Below are positions 50,993 through 63,046 of a stretch of 64,000 nt of DNA, piece after piece. The notes under the pieces were generated by a model. It did not search any database and had not been told where the DNA came from. It saw only the letters and a program-made list of their open reading frames with translations. Position 1 is the first letter of the stretch. Every line of letters begins with the position of its first letter. Made by a program: the position numbers and the translations under genes. The stretch lies in the NCBI GenBank assembly GCA_016946835.1, contig JACVTC010000030.1:1278501-1342500 (forward strand), written 5' to 3'. This DNA comes from Neocallimastix lanati (nom. inval.). Its lineage: Eukaryota; Neocallimastigomycota; Neocallimastigomycetes; Neocallimastigales; Neocallimastigaceae.

Positions 50993-51572
50993 AAAAAAAA
51001 AACAAAAATTTACTAGAATGTCTGTGCTTTCAAAATAATTCCTCCAGTATGGACGAATTGCTTTTTGACCTATGGATAGTTTTGTTATTTTATTTTAATT
51101 TCAAAATTAATTATTACTGAATTTTTATATATTATAATACTTATTTCTTCCAATTATTAAAAATTAATAATTATTTAACTAATATTAACCTCCTATATCC
51201 CAAACATTCATTTTAAATCCATCCTTTTGAACAGTTTTAATATTAAAACCTTGAGTGGGTCTAATTTCAGAAATATCTTCATCCGCTAATTTTTTCAATA
51301 TTGTTGTTTTACCAGCATTATCTAATCCAAGGAATAAAATTCTAACTTCCTTATCTGAACGTTTAAGTTTACGTAATAATGATAATAAGCCCTTTTTTTT
51401 TTTTTTTTTATATTTTTTATATTTTATAAAATGATATATTCATTTTTTAATATAGATAAAAGTATTATTAGTTTATTTAATTTGGCTTCACTTTTTTTTT
51501 TTTTTTTTTTTTTTTTAAATATTAAATATATCAATAATATGTTTAATAGTATCTTATTATTATATTTACCAT
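50356..51572 (-). CDS. ARL3: ADP-ribosylation factor-like GTPase ARL3
   Basis: Six exons (51572-51570, 51391-51190, 51069-51014, 50842-50799, 50701-50596, 50481-50356) give 178 residues, all phases matching. The first coding exon would be only the ATG, followed by GTAAAT. Exon 2 begins [11 protein letters not shown], exactly the ARL3 N-terminus after Met. Motifs: P-loop GLDNAGKTT (23-31), switch [10 protein letters not shown] (45-53), switch II WDIGGQK (65-71), NKQD, and C-terminal [19 protein letters not shown]. The match to animal and protist ARL3 is strong over the whole length. ARL3 drives release of lipidated cargo into cilia with the help of RP2 and UNC119/PDE6D-like carriers. Presence fits a flagellated zoospore. 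It is divergent from AK7 with a 794-bp shared upstream region. The start exon is the least certain part. Confidence 0.93.
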
Positions 51573-52017
51573 TTTTTAAAGTATATTTGTTATATAATAA
51601 TAATGGTATATAATAAATAGTTTATTATAAAATAAATAGATTAATATTTTTTTTTTTTTTTTAAAAAGAAATATTATAATTTTTTAAAAAATTTAAAGTT
51701 AATCAAAATAAAATAAAAAAAAAAAAAGATTATAAAAAAAAAAAAATTAAAAAAAAAAATAAAAGTAAACAAAAATATTTTAAAAAATTTTTTTAATTAA
51801 TATAAAAAAAGTAAAAAAGTATATTTTTAATACATGATGCTGCGATTAGATGAAAAGATGAAAAAGAAAAAAAAAATAGTTATTATTATATTTTATAAAA
51901 ATTATAAAAATAAAATAAAAAAAAAAAAAAAAAAAAAAAAAAATTATACCTTATTTTATTTTTTATCTTTGTTTTTTTTTTCTTATTAATTTTTTATTTT
52001 CCATATAAAAATATAAA

Positions 52018-52043
52018 ACGTGATATTCATTAAAATATCACGT
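52018..52043. promoter_or_regulatory. Perfect palindrome in the ARL3-AK7 divergent promoter
   Basis: ACGTGATATT (52018-52027) and AATATCACGT (52034-52043) are exact reverse complements around the loop CATTAA. It lies between the divergent starts at 51572 and 52367 and is one of very few GC-bearing signals there. ACGTGA/TCACGT resembles bZIP or bHLH core sites. The factor is unknown. Confidence 0.45.
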
Positions 52044-52366
52044 ATTTTTTATTATTAATAATATTTTGTTATTAAAACTCCGAATGGTTTTATTTTTATA
52101 AAATATAATTTATTCAAAAAATACATAAAATTTATGTAAAAATTATAATTTTTTATTTATTTTTATTTTCTTTTTTTTTTTTAAAAAATAAAAAATAATT
52201 GTTTATTAAAGTTAATATAATAATATTTTTAATCATTTTTTTTAATAGTAATACTTCATTATTAATGCCATTTTAATTTAATAATATCTATAAAAAAAAA
52301 GGAAGATTATTATAATAATAAGTATTATATATTATATTTTAAGAAAAAAAAAATCTCCAGTTGAAT

Positions 52367-52825
52367 ATGCGTGTTTTTATATCTAATGTAGATACACCTA
52401 TTGGTCATAATGTTTCTCGAATAATTTCGAGAACCCCTGTTGGATCAAGAAGAGATGCAAATGATGATGATGAAGAAGACTCAGGTGAAGAAGAAGAAGA
52501 GGAGGAGGAAAAAGAAAAAGAAAGTGAAAAAGTAGATGTTAATGATGATAAAAAAGGAATTTATGAAGTTATTGGAACTTTATCTCATCCACCTATAAGT
52601 GAAGAGGATAAGGAAGTTAAAGGAATGATATTTCCGGCACCAATGGTAGAATGTGGTGATAAAAATATAGATACGCAAAGACGTGAAGCAATAGAAAATT
52701 ATGCAGTCTTAGGTGAAAAACCCCAATGGGTTACAGAAATTGTTGATGTAAAAATCACTTAAATTATATTATTTGTTGCTGTTAAAACATATATATATAT
52801 ATATATAATATTTTAAAAGAAGCAG

Positions 52826-52859
<34 letters not shown>

Positions 52860-53272
52860 AATTATCCCGATAACTTATATATTATTTTTATAAAAAATAA
52901 ATATTTATTAATATAAATAAGAATTCAGATTTAGATGAATTATATAAGATATTAGTTACATGTGATATTATTATATATGATATAACTACTTGTATGGATG
53001 AAGCATTATATATAGCAGAAAGTATAATATTAATTCAATAAAGATATATTAAAAAAAAAATTGTTTTTCCTCTATCTTAAACTTTATATTAATGAATAAT
53101 ATAATTAAAAAAATACACACAATAGAATTCCATAAAGATGCCGAATCATTCTACGAACATCCAAAAATTTTTATTGCAGTTTCATCAATTATGACATGGG
53201 CAAGAACTAAAGTTGAAGTAAAATTTATTTTATTATAATAATTATAATTATTTTTAAATATAAGAATGATGA

Positions 53273-53316
<44 letters not shown>

Positions 53317-53897
53317 TTTTTTTTTTTTTTTTTTTTTATCTTTTTTTAAAATTTTCATTTTCATTAAACAAAAAAAAATATATAAATATTTAATACAATA
53401 AATTTTATAAATAGGATGAAAACTTAACCGAAGATGAATATAGAAGAAGAAGAGCTCATCCAAATTTCAGAAATTTATTGGCAGCTGAAAAAAGTATTGT
53501 TAAATTTGGAAAAAAATCATCATTCAAAACCTATATTGTGGTTCCAGGTTTAATTTATCATTCTGGAGATAGCATATTCCACTTTTTATTTAAAGTAAAA
53601 ATATATAAATTAAAATAAAAAATAAATTATTATTATTTTAATTGAATAATATATATTAATAATAAATATTTTATATATATAGAAAGCATGGCATAATGAA
53701 AAATCATTAAAATGCTTTGAAGATGGAAGTAATATACTTCCAACTATTTATTTAAACGATTTAGCTAATATCATAGTAGATGTTGCTGATAATCCACCGG
53801 ATATTAAAGTGATATTAGCAGTTGATGATTCCAAAAATTCACTTTATGAAATAGTTAAGGTAATTTTAATTATAAAAAAAAATATTTTTACTACTGT

Positions 53898-53934
<37 letters not shown>

Positions 53935-54802
53935 ATTATAACCAATCTATATAATTAATTTAATTAAATTTTAAAGGCAATTAGTGATTCATTAACCACT
54001 GGTGAAGTTGAAATGATTCCAAAAGAAAATGCATTTCTTGAACCAACGATGTCTCAAGATGATTTTAATATGCTTCAATTAAATTTAAGAGTAGAACCCG
54101 AAAAAGTGAAAGAAATGTCATTTGAATGGAAATATGAAGTATGTTAAATTAATAATTAAAGTTTAATGAATTTTATTTATTTTTTTTTTATAAAAATAAA
54201 TAAAATGGATAACTTTATAAATAATAATTAAAATTTTCATATTAATTGAAATTAAAATGAATTATAGTCTGGAATTGTAGAAAATATACAACAAATTATA
54301 AATGAATATAAATATGCTAGAGGTCTTCAACCTTTAAAAATTGGTATTCATGGACCACCATATTCAGGAAAAACTACATTAGCTAAGAAAATAGCTGAAT
54401 ATTATCGAATTCATTATGTTAACGCTGAACAAGAATTAAAAGAAGGAGTAGAAAAATTAGTATGTTATAATAATTTTAATTTTTTTTTTTTTTTTTTTTT
54501 TTAGAAAAATTAAAGAAAAAATAATTAAAAAAAAAATCATTTTAATATATATTATAATATAGGAAACAATTGTTAACGAATACACGGAAGGTTCAGAAGG
54601 ATTAGAAGACTATGAAAATGCAAAAGATTTATTAGATGAAATTCAAGAATATTATAAGGCAAATGGAAAATATTCAGATAAACATTACATTAATTTTGTT
54701 AGAGATAGATTAATGTCAATGCCTTGTAGAAATCAAGGATATGTATTAGATGAATTCCCAATTAATACAAATTTAGTACAAGAATTATTTAAATGTTAGT
54801 AA

Positions 54803-54833
<31 letters not shown>

Positions 54834-56036
54834 ATAAAAATAATAGTAAAATAATAATAATATTGTATATTAATTAATAACTTTTAAATATTTTAAAAAT
54901 TTAAATAATTTTTTAGCATTAAATGAGGATGATGAGAATGAACAATATAATTCATTAATTTTCCCAAGCTATATATTTTCTTTAAACGCTTCAGACAATT
55001 ATGTTAAAGAAAAAGTAATGCTTCTTTCAGAACAACAAGTTGTTGGAACAGCAAATACTGAAGAAGGTATTAAAAAAGAATGATTTAATTTTTATAAGTC
55101 TATAAATGATTAATTTTTTAATATATTAATATTAATATTTTTGTATTATTGTTATTCTGATTATATATATTACTAATAAAAAAAATAATAAAAATTAATA
55201 GAATTTACCAAAAGATTAGAAGAATTTAAGAATAACAATACAGAAGAAAATACTATTTTAAACTATTTTGATGAATTTGAAGTAAATGCCATCACATTAG
55301 ATGTTGAAAATAAATCAGTTGATTATTTAATGGAAAAAGTTATTAATGAAGTTGGAAGACCACATAACTATGGTCCAACTCCTGAAGAAATTGCTGAAAG
55401 AAGAAGAATTGCTGAAGAAAAAAAGGTATATATTATATATATATATATAAATAATTAAATTAATATTTCTATATTATTATTTCTAAAAATATATATATAT
55501 AAATTATAAAATATAAATTATGAATTATAAATTAAAAGGCTAAAGAAGAAGAATTGGCCTTACAGGAAAGAATAAAGAATGAAAAAGAAGAAGAAATTAG
55601 ATTATTGAAAGAACGTGCTGAATGGGTATGTTAAGATTATTAAAATATAAATATTTAAATAAAAAAAATTAATAAATAAAAAGAATTATAAAATAAATAT
55701 TAACATATTTAATGAAATTTTATAATATACTAGCAAATAAAATTAGAAGAAGTAAGAAAACAAGAACAAGAGGTATTAGAAGTACAATCAATACCATTAA
55801 GAAATTATTTAATGAAATATGTAATGCCTACATTAACATCCGGTTTAATTGATATATGTAAAATAAGACCTGAAGATCCAATTGATTATTTAGTAAGTTT
55901 CATTTAATATATATTATTAACACTCTACAAAAATAAAAAAAAAAATAATATAATTAATTATATCTATTTATTCAATAAATGAATACTAAATTTATAGGCC
56001 GAATATCTTTTTAAAAATAACCCAACCAACAATTAA
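52367..56036 (+). CDS. AK7: Adenylate kinase 7 (axonemal-type, with Dpy-30 motif)
   Basis: Thirteen exons: 52367-52747, 52922-53021, 53126-53217, 53415-53594, 53683-53859, 53977-54138, 54268-54459, 54563-54794, 54917-55066, 55202-55425, 55539-55625, 55734-55892 and 55998-56036. All phases match, giving 724 residues, about the length of animal AK7. The N-terminal half is a Rossmann-like domain ([47 protein letters not shown]). The kinase domain has P-loop GPPYSGKTT (393-401), [14 protein letters not shown] and NYFDEFEV. A Glu-rich coiled coil (about 590-670) is followed by a Dpy-30-like tail [30 protein letters not shown]7 balances ATP/ADP/AMP in motile cilia. An acidic tract (EEEE, about 45-50) matches a similar region in animals. 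The start could lie slightly upstream, but TTG-AAT precedes this ATG. Confidence 0.95.
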
Positions 56037-56504
56037 TTATATATAAATAAATTTTTTTATTTATAATTATTTTTTTAAATAAAAATATTGATGTAATAAA
56101 AAGCATTAATAATTCATGTATTAATTGTAATATTATCATTTTTTTTTAATTAAGTAAAAATTTAATAAAATTAAATTTTTTAAATTCTTTTCAAAATATT
56201 TTTATAATTATATTTTATTTACCATTATTATTAAATTTATTTTATTTCATTTATTTTTATTTTTTGTTTAAAGTTTTTATTATTTTATTTTATTTAAAAT
56301 AAAAATTTATTATTTTTTTATTATTAGTAATTTTAATGAATATATAATTATTTAAAGAAAAAAAAGTTTAAATATGTAATCGATATAGTATTATTAAAAA
56401 AGTATTAATATAATTAATAATTGATATGAATTGTTTGATAAATGATTAAAGCTTTTTTTTTTTTTTTTTTTAAAAAAAAATAAGAATATACATATATGTA
56501 TATT

Positions 56505-57310
56505 TTATACACCACAAAATAATCCTCTTCCTGTTCTTCTTGCACAATTAACCAGATTTTGAAGTGATTTTTGTATTATACCATTTTCCAATTCTATTTA
56601 AATTTAATCATTTTCATTTATAATAATATATATGATATACAAATATTTTAGTTTAATTTATTTTTTAATATGAATATCTTAAATTTTAATAATTAATTAT
56701 ATAATTAATGTATATAATTATAATATATACCTTTAATTTCCTTATTAATATTTTCATTAATATTTTTTGATTTAGGAAGTGGTAATGATATTGTCTTTTT
56801 TAATCGATTACGATTTATATTTTGTGATCTATTTTTTCTTCGTAATTCTCTTTCATAATCGTCACTAAAATTAATATTAATTATTTCTTTAGCTGATTGT
56901 AATGGACAATTTCTTTGACAAAATCCAGAAAGTACTTGATAACTCGTTTTTGTGATTTTTGGAAGTCTATCGGATGTATCTGTTTTATTTTTTATTCCGA
57001 ATTCATTATTTAATAAATTACAAGATGTTCTTGTTGATAATCTTTTAATCTTATCTTGTCTGATTCTATGTTTTTCTAATAATTGATAATATTTTTTTTC
57101 ATTTCTATATGAAAAATCATTATTACATAGTATTATAGAGTTATCACTTTCACTTTGATTTTCCCAAGTGCTTCTATCGCTAGATTTTTCATATTGAAAA
57201 CTTGATCCCAAAGAATGAAGTTTTTTTTTATTAAATCTCTTCATATTTTCTAATTGGTTATAAGAAGATGAAATAAAAGATGTATATTTGTAATATCTCA
57301 GATTTTCCAT
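56505..57310 (-). CDS. Basic protein of unknown function, convergent with AK7
   Basis: Two exons, 57310-56731 and 56593-56505, join in phase across a 137-bp GTATAT..TAG intron to give 222 residues. The family is not recognised. The protein is rich in Arg, Lys, Asn and Ser, has no signal peptide or membrane segment, and contains YYQLLEKHRIRQDKIKRL, a Cys pair GFCQRNCPL, DDYERELRRKNRSQN and a compact C-terminus SLQNLVNCARRTGRGLF. It ends 468 bp from the AK7 stop on the opposite strand. Position among ARL3, AK7 and Tubby genes makes a flagellar role a reasonable guess, but only by context. Confidence 0.72.
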
Positions 57311-57544
57311 TTTTGATTATTTTAATTATTATTATTATTATTATTATTATTTATTTTAATTGAGGGGAGACTTATATTAAATTGAATAATATTATTAAAA
57401 TAATTAATTATAAACTAATCAATTAAATATAATTAATGTAGATTAAAAATCCAATTTAATTATGAAAATTTTTATCATTTATTTATATTTATTTATTTTT
57501 TAAAGAATGATGAGTAATATTGAGATTTGCTTCAATCTTTAACA

Positions 57545-57576
<32 letters not shown>

Positions 57577-58020
57577 AGTAATTTTCTAAAATAATTAAAA
57601 AAAATTATATATAAATATGTTTCTAAATATAAAAAAAAAACTTATTAAAAAATAATAATAATAAAATAAAATAAAATTAAAAAAATATAAAATAAAATAA
57701 GGAAAATTAGAAATTTTATAATAAAAATAATTAAAGAATATATATTTAATTTTGCTTAAAATTATTATTCATTATTTTTTATTAATTAAAGTTTTTTAGT
57801 CAATTTTAATATTTTTAATATCTAAACATAAATTAAGTTTAAGAAAACTAAAAAAAAAAAATAAACGAAAAAAATTATATAATATATTAATTTATAGAAT
57901 TAGAATTATTAATATTTAATTTAATAATATATATATATATATATTTTTATATATAAATTAAGGAAATATTTTATAATATTTTAAATATAATAGCTAAAAC
58001 ATTTAAATTTATGATTTTGT

Positions 58021-58074
<54 letters not shown>

Positions 58075-58157
58075 AAAATTACAATTAACTTTAAAAGAAT
58101 TATAAAAAAGAAATATAAATATAAATTTATAAGTAATGAAATTTAAAACTATTGATA
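57311..58157. other. Noncoding spacer between two minus-strand genes
   Basis: Upstream region of the unknown gene and 3' flank of the Tubby gene. Contains ATT repeats just before the start codon, an A run near 57549-57573 and a T run of about 42 (58027-58068). No gene seen. Confidence 0.75.
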
Positions 58158-60763
58158 TTAATAAAGTGTATCAAATGCATCAAATGTAGTTAATGAAATA
58201 GCAAAAGCTTCTAAAGGTGTTAATGGATATCTTATATCTAATGAAAAGTTATTTGGACCGCATCTTCCAAATTGAAGAAGAATTGGGTTATCATTACTAA
58301 TTGGTTCAAATTTTTGAGAATCATCATAACTACTACCAAAGTACTTCATATATGAATCTAAAATATATAATAAAATTTAAAAGCATTTATTAAGATGATT
58401 AAATTTAGCGATATAACCTCTAAAAATGTTATATATTTATTATTTTCAATTTCAAATTTTATTAAAAAATTATACATACTTCCTTTATCATATATTAGTT
58501 GGAAATTTTTTATTGATGGTTGAGTTACTCTTCCACTGAAATTCAAACAGTGTGATTGTGTGGCTTTTATTATTATTATTATTATAATTATAATTATTAT
58601 AATTGTTATATATATTATTATTATTATTATATTTATTTTTATTTTTATATGTTTTTTTTTTTATTTTTATATTTATTTATATTATAATTTTTTTTTAATT
58701 TTTGTTTTGAATTTGATTTTGTATGTTTTCAATAATATATTAAATAAATATTTAATTAAATAATTATAATTATTGATTCAAAATTATTATATTTAATTAG
58801 ATCAATATATGATTAAAATTATGCTATTTACCTTCATTCCATCTTGGAGGATTATTTCTTAATACAATAATTTTATCTGTGTTATTATTTTTAGCATCAG
58901 TGAAAAAGTCTTTTGAATATTCTGTGGATCCATATTCTAAATGCAACGCTGGTAATGCAACAAACATTTCTCTTGGTGATGAATTACGGTTCTAAATATT
59001 AATAAAGAAATTATTTAAATATTTATATAAATATGTATATATAATATTATTAAAATATAGAAATATATATAAACATTTAATCATTAAATTAAATTATGAA
59101 TAAAAGTGATATTCATATTCTTAATATTTACATAAAATATTGTGGCCGATTCATATAATCCTTTATCTGGTAAGCTTGGATTATAATTTTCGGCATTTAA
59201 TAGAGTAAATTTGTCTTGTTTTACACTATTTTATTTTAATTGTCATATTAGTAAATAAATTAAATTAAAAAAAAAAGAAAGTATTTATAAATATAGAAAT
59301 TCAATATCTTAATTATATTAAATTAAATAATATTTACATTAACTTTCCAACATAACCTGAACTTGTTTTTGTTATTGAATTTTCATCTGTTGTAATAATA
59401 TAATCCATTTTTTTTATATTTTTTCTTCTACGTGCAGCTAATATGAATTCATTGGTATCATCGTTATATAAATAATATTCTGGGTGAATATGACTGATTT
59501 TTCCAACTTTTCTTATTACTCTACAACGTAATATATGATTTTTTTCAATACGTCTATAATGAAAATGTTTTTTTGTTATATAATATTTTTGTTGTATAAT
59601 ATTATCAGATTTAAATTAAATAATAATATTAAAAATAATAAATATTTAATAATTAAAATTTTTATATAAATAAATAAAAAATAAAATAAAAAAAAAAAAA
59701 ATAAAAATAAAAAATAAAAAAATAGAAATAAAAAATAAAAAATAAAAAAAAGAAAGAAAGAAAAAGAAAAATTAAAAAGTGAAAAAAATTTTTTTTAAAA
59801 TTTTTAATTACTCAAATGTTGAATAGTTTTCAGCAGGTAAAGCATCTAAAAAGTTATACTTTTTTTTGTTATTAATAATGCTATCAGTTTGAGATTTATC
59901 ATTTTCATTCTCTTCAGTTTCTTTCTCATTGTTTTGTTCTTTGTCAGAGTCATTATCTTTTTCAGAATCGTGTTCCTTATTATTCTTTTTATTTTCTCTT
60001 TTATGGGATTTTATTGTACTTTTTTCTTCATCTGAACTATCATCATCTTTTTTATTTATAGATTTTTTAATATTTTTTTTCTTTTTATTTACTTTATCAT
60101 TATCCTTTTTATGATTTTCTTTCAATGATGGTTTTCTTTCACTATAGTCTGATATATCAATGTTTTCATCATTATCTTCTTTTTTATTATTCTTTCGTTT
60201 AGTTTTTTTATCTGATTTTGATTCAAAACCATCTTTAAATAAAGTGCCATCCTTCTTTCTTAATTTATTCTTATTATTTATATTTCTTTTACTTTCTGAA
60301 TTCAATTGAATATCCTTAATTTCATCATCACTACCATTATTTTCCTTAAGGTCATGAATTTTTTTTGATGGAATAAACATTAATTCGTGTTTTTGTTCAT
60401 TTTTATTAAAAACAATGATTTTTGGAGCAGGTAGAATTAAATTATTTAAAGATGTATCTTTACTTTTTTTTGTATTTTCTTCTTGGTATTCAGGTTTTTT
60501 TTGTTCCATATCTCTACTTTCTAAATCAAGCATTCTTTCTTTAGGTGAAGAAGATACAAATATACTATTAGTAGATAGCATATCAGAGTCCTTTCTATTG
60601 TCCTTTAAATTATATTTTTCATTCATTTCTATTTTTTTAGCTTGACTTTCTTTAAATACATTTTGATTGTTAAATATTGATAAATTTTCATTTTCATTTA
60701 CTTCAGAAGAATGAACTATTTTAGCAAAATTTTATTTTTATTTATGAAAAAATCAAAACATAG

Positions 60764-60799
<36 letters not shown>

Positions 60800-61415
60800 A
60801 ATAATAAAATAAATAAATAAAATAAAATAATGTATATTAAAATTCAAATTTTATATTGACTGATTTAAATATATATATATATATATATATTAAAAATACC
60901 TATTCCATAATTGTGAACTTTTTTTTTTAAATTAGTATTTTGAGTCATTGCAAATAATTTATTTGGAATTTGATTATGTGCTTTATTGTATTCATGATTT
61001 ATATTTACACCTATATATATATATAAAGAGTAATCAATTAAAGTATATAAAAATTAGTATAACTATTTTAAAATATTATATATATATATATTTTCAAATA
61101 AATTTAATATTACTTTTTTGATTTTTATTAATTAAATTATTAATTTCATTTTTTGTAGTTTTAGGTTTTATAACAACATTTTTTTGGTCTGGATCATTAT
61201 TATTAAGAGGTTTATTTCTACTTTTAGAATGCCTTGATTCATGAGCATGTTCATGCTCATGTTCATGATCGTGTTCATGCTCATTTTCGTGTTCATTCGT
61301 GTTAGTTTTTTCATTCAATTTTGTTCTTAATTTACGATAAGCTCTATATTTGTTTGCTATTTTTTTTTTTTTTTTTTTTTTAGTTTTGTTTTGTTTTGTT
61401 ATTGTTTTTTGTAAA

Positions 61416-61449
<34 letters not shown>

Positions 61450-61764
61450 AACAATACGAATAACAAAAATAAGACAAAAGTGAAATAATAATATTAATAA
61501 TAATAATATAATAATAAAAAAAAACGTAGAATTGAGTAAATTTAATATAGTATTTTGATAACTTCTTTATAATAATTAAATATATTCATATTATATATAT
61601 ATTTATGTATTTTTATTCAAATAAATTCTAATACCAATTTCTTTATTATTTGATATATCTAGTTTTGTTGGTTTATGTCCTTCATTTTTTAAAAAACTAT
61701 GTTCCCAGTGTTTTAATTCACTTTTTAATTGTTTTAAATGCTGCTCTTCAGTAATTACTTCCAT
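58158..61764 (-). CDS. Sld2-like N-terminus fused to a C-terminal Tubby domain
   Basis: Nine exons (61764-61635, 61356-61114, 61010-60900, 60715-59812, 59553-59338, 59225-59132, 58991-58832, 58563-58480, 58357-58158) join in frame to 713 residues. Residues about 8-57 read LKSELKHWEHSF..GHKPTKLDIS..EIANKYRAYRKLR, the pattern of Sld2/DRC1 and RecQL4 N-termini, and continuous only across intron 1. A His/Glu repeat (about 65-86) and a long Lys/Asp/Asn-rich disordered region (about 90-455) follow. From about 463 the Tubby barrel begins: ILRCRVIRKVGK, FILAARRRKNIKK (basic, phosphoinositide-binding in Tubby), [51 protein letters not shown], and LLQFGRCGPNNFSLDIRYPLTPLEAFAISLTTFDA. Tubby-family proteins deliver membrane cargo to cilia. 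Exons 2 to 4 are linked by phase and lack of stops only, so the fusion needs transcript support. Confidence 0.82.
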
Positions 61765-62444
61765 TATTTTATTATTATTTAAAATTAAATATTTAATAAA
61801 TTATTATTTTTTTGAAAATAAATATTTAAATCAATGTTTTCAATTTTATATTTTTATATTTTTAATAATATTTTTTTTTTAAAACTTTAAATTTTTTAAA
61901 ATTTTAAAATAATTCTATATATATTAATTTTTTTTTTTTTTAAAATTAATATAAAATATTATTAAAACATGTAAGTAAATAAAATAAAAAATATGTGTAA
62001 AAAAAAAAAAAAATTAGAAATTAATATATTTTTGGGATAAAAATAAATAAAATTTTTATTGAAAATATATAAGGTTATAGTATAAATTATTTAATAATAT
62101 TTAATAAGTAATTATTTAGTAATTATATTCATTTAATAATAAATAAATACTATTAGATAGAATAGTAATATTATTTAATATGAATAAAATGAGAAGTAAT
62201 AAAGAAAATTTATTCCAATTACTAAAGCTTGAGTTAAATATTTAGATATATAAATTTAATAGAAAAATTGTATATATATATTTAAAAAAATATATATATA
62301 TTTAATTAATAATATTATTAAGTCCTCAAAATTTTTCAAATTTATTCTACTTTTTATTTAAAATATTTCATTAAAAATACTAAACTTAAAGTATATTAAA
62401 TTTATTTAATTATAATATAGGATTGAAGATATAAAAAATTAAAA

Positions 62445-62487
<43 letters not shown>

Positions 62488-62732
62488 AATGATAATAATT
62501 AAAAAAGGGTATATTACATTAAAGAATAATGATTAAATTTAAAAAATAATATATATATATATAAATCAATTATATATTATAAACATATAATAAATTTTAT
62601 TTTTAAATTATTTGAATTTTTTTTCTTGTGCGAACATTAACTATATGTATAATAATAGGTTTTAATATAATAATTTTCATTTAATATTATGAATTATTAT
62701 TATTATTTTGTTTTATTATTATTTAAAAAAAA
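61765..62732. other. Noncoding spacer upstream of the Sld2-Tubby gene
   Basis: AT-rich, with an A run of about 38 (62449-62486). No gene or clear regulatory palindrome seen. Confidence 0.7.
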
Positions 62733-63015
62733 TCAATTTTTTTTCTGAACGATTGATTTGGGTTCTATGTCTGCTTTAGGTAATGTTAAATTTTCATTGT
62801 AGAGTGTTTCATTAAAATATTCATATTTTTCGGTGTTATTTGCTTTATCATCATCTTCTGTATTTTCAGCATCCAAATGGTTATAATGTGATTTTTCAAA
62901 GTCCTGTAATAATAATAAAGTATGTATAATATATTTAGTTGTTAATTGTTGCTTATTCTTATTCTTATTATTTTTATTCTTATTTTTATTATTATTATTA
63001 TTATTATTCTTATTC

Positions 63016-63046
<31 letters not shown>

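Noticed and set aside
52367-52762. Short stand-alone acidic protein
   Set aside because: The frame past 52747 is intron; splicing at GAT|GTAAAA continues into AK7.
59929-60645. Plus-strand Ser/Phe/Leu frames opposite the Tubby gene
   Set aside because: Antisense shadows of the Lys/Asp/Asn-rich exon 4.
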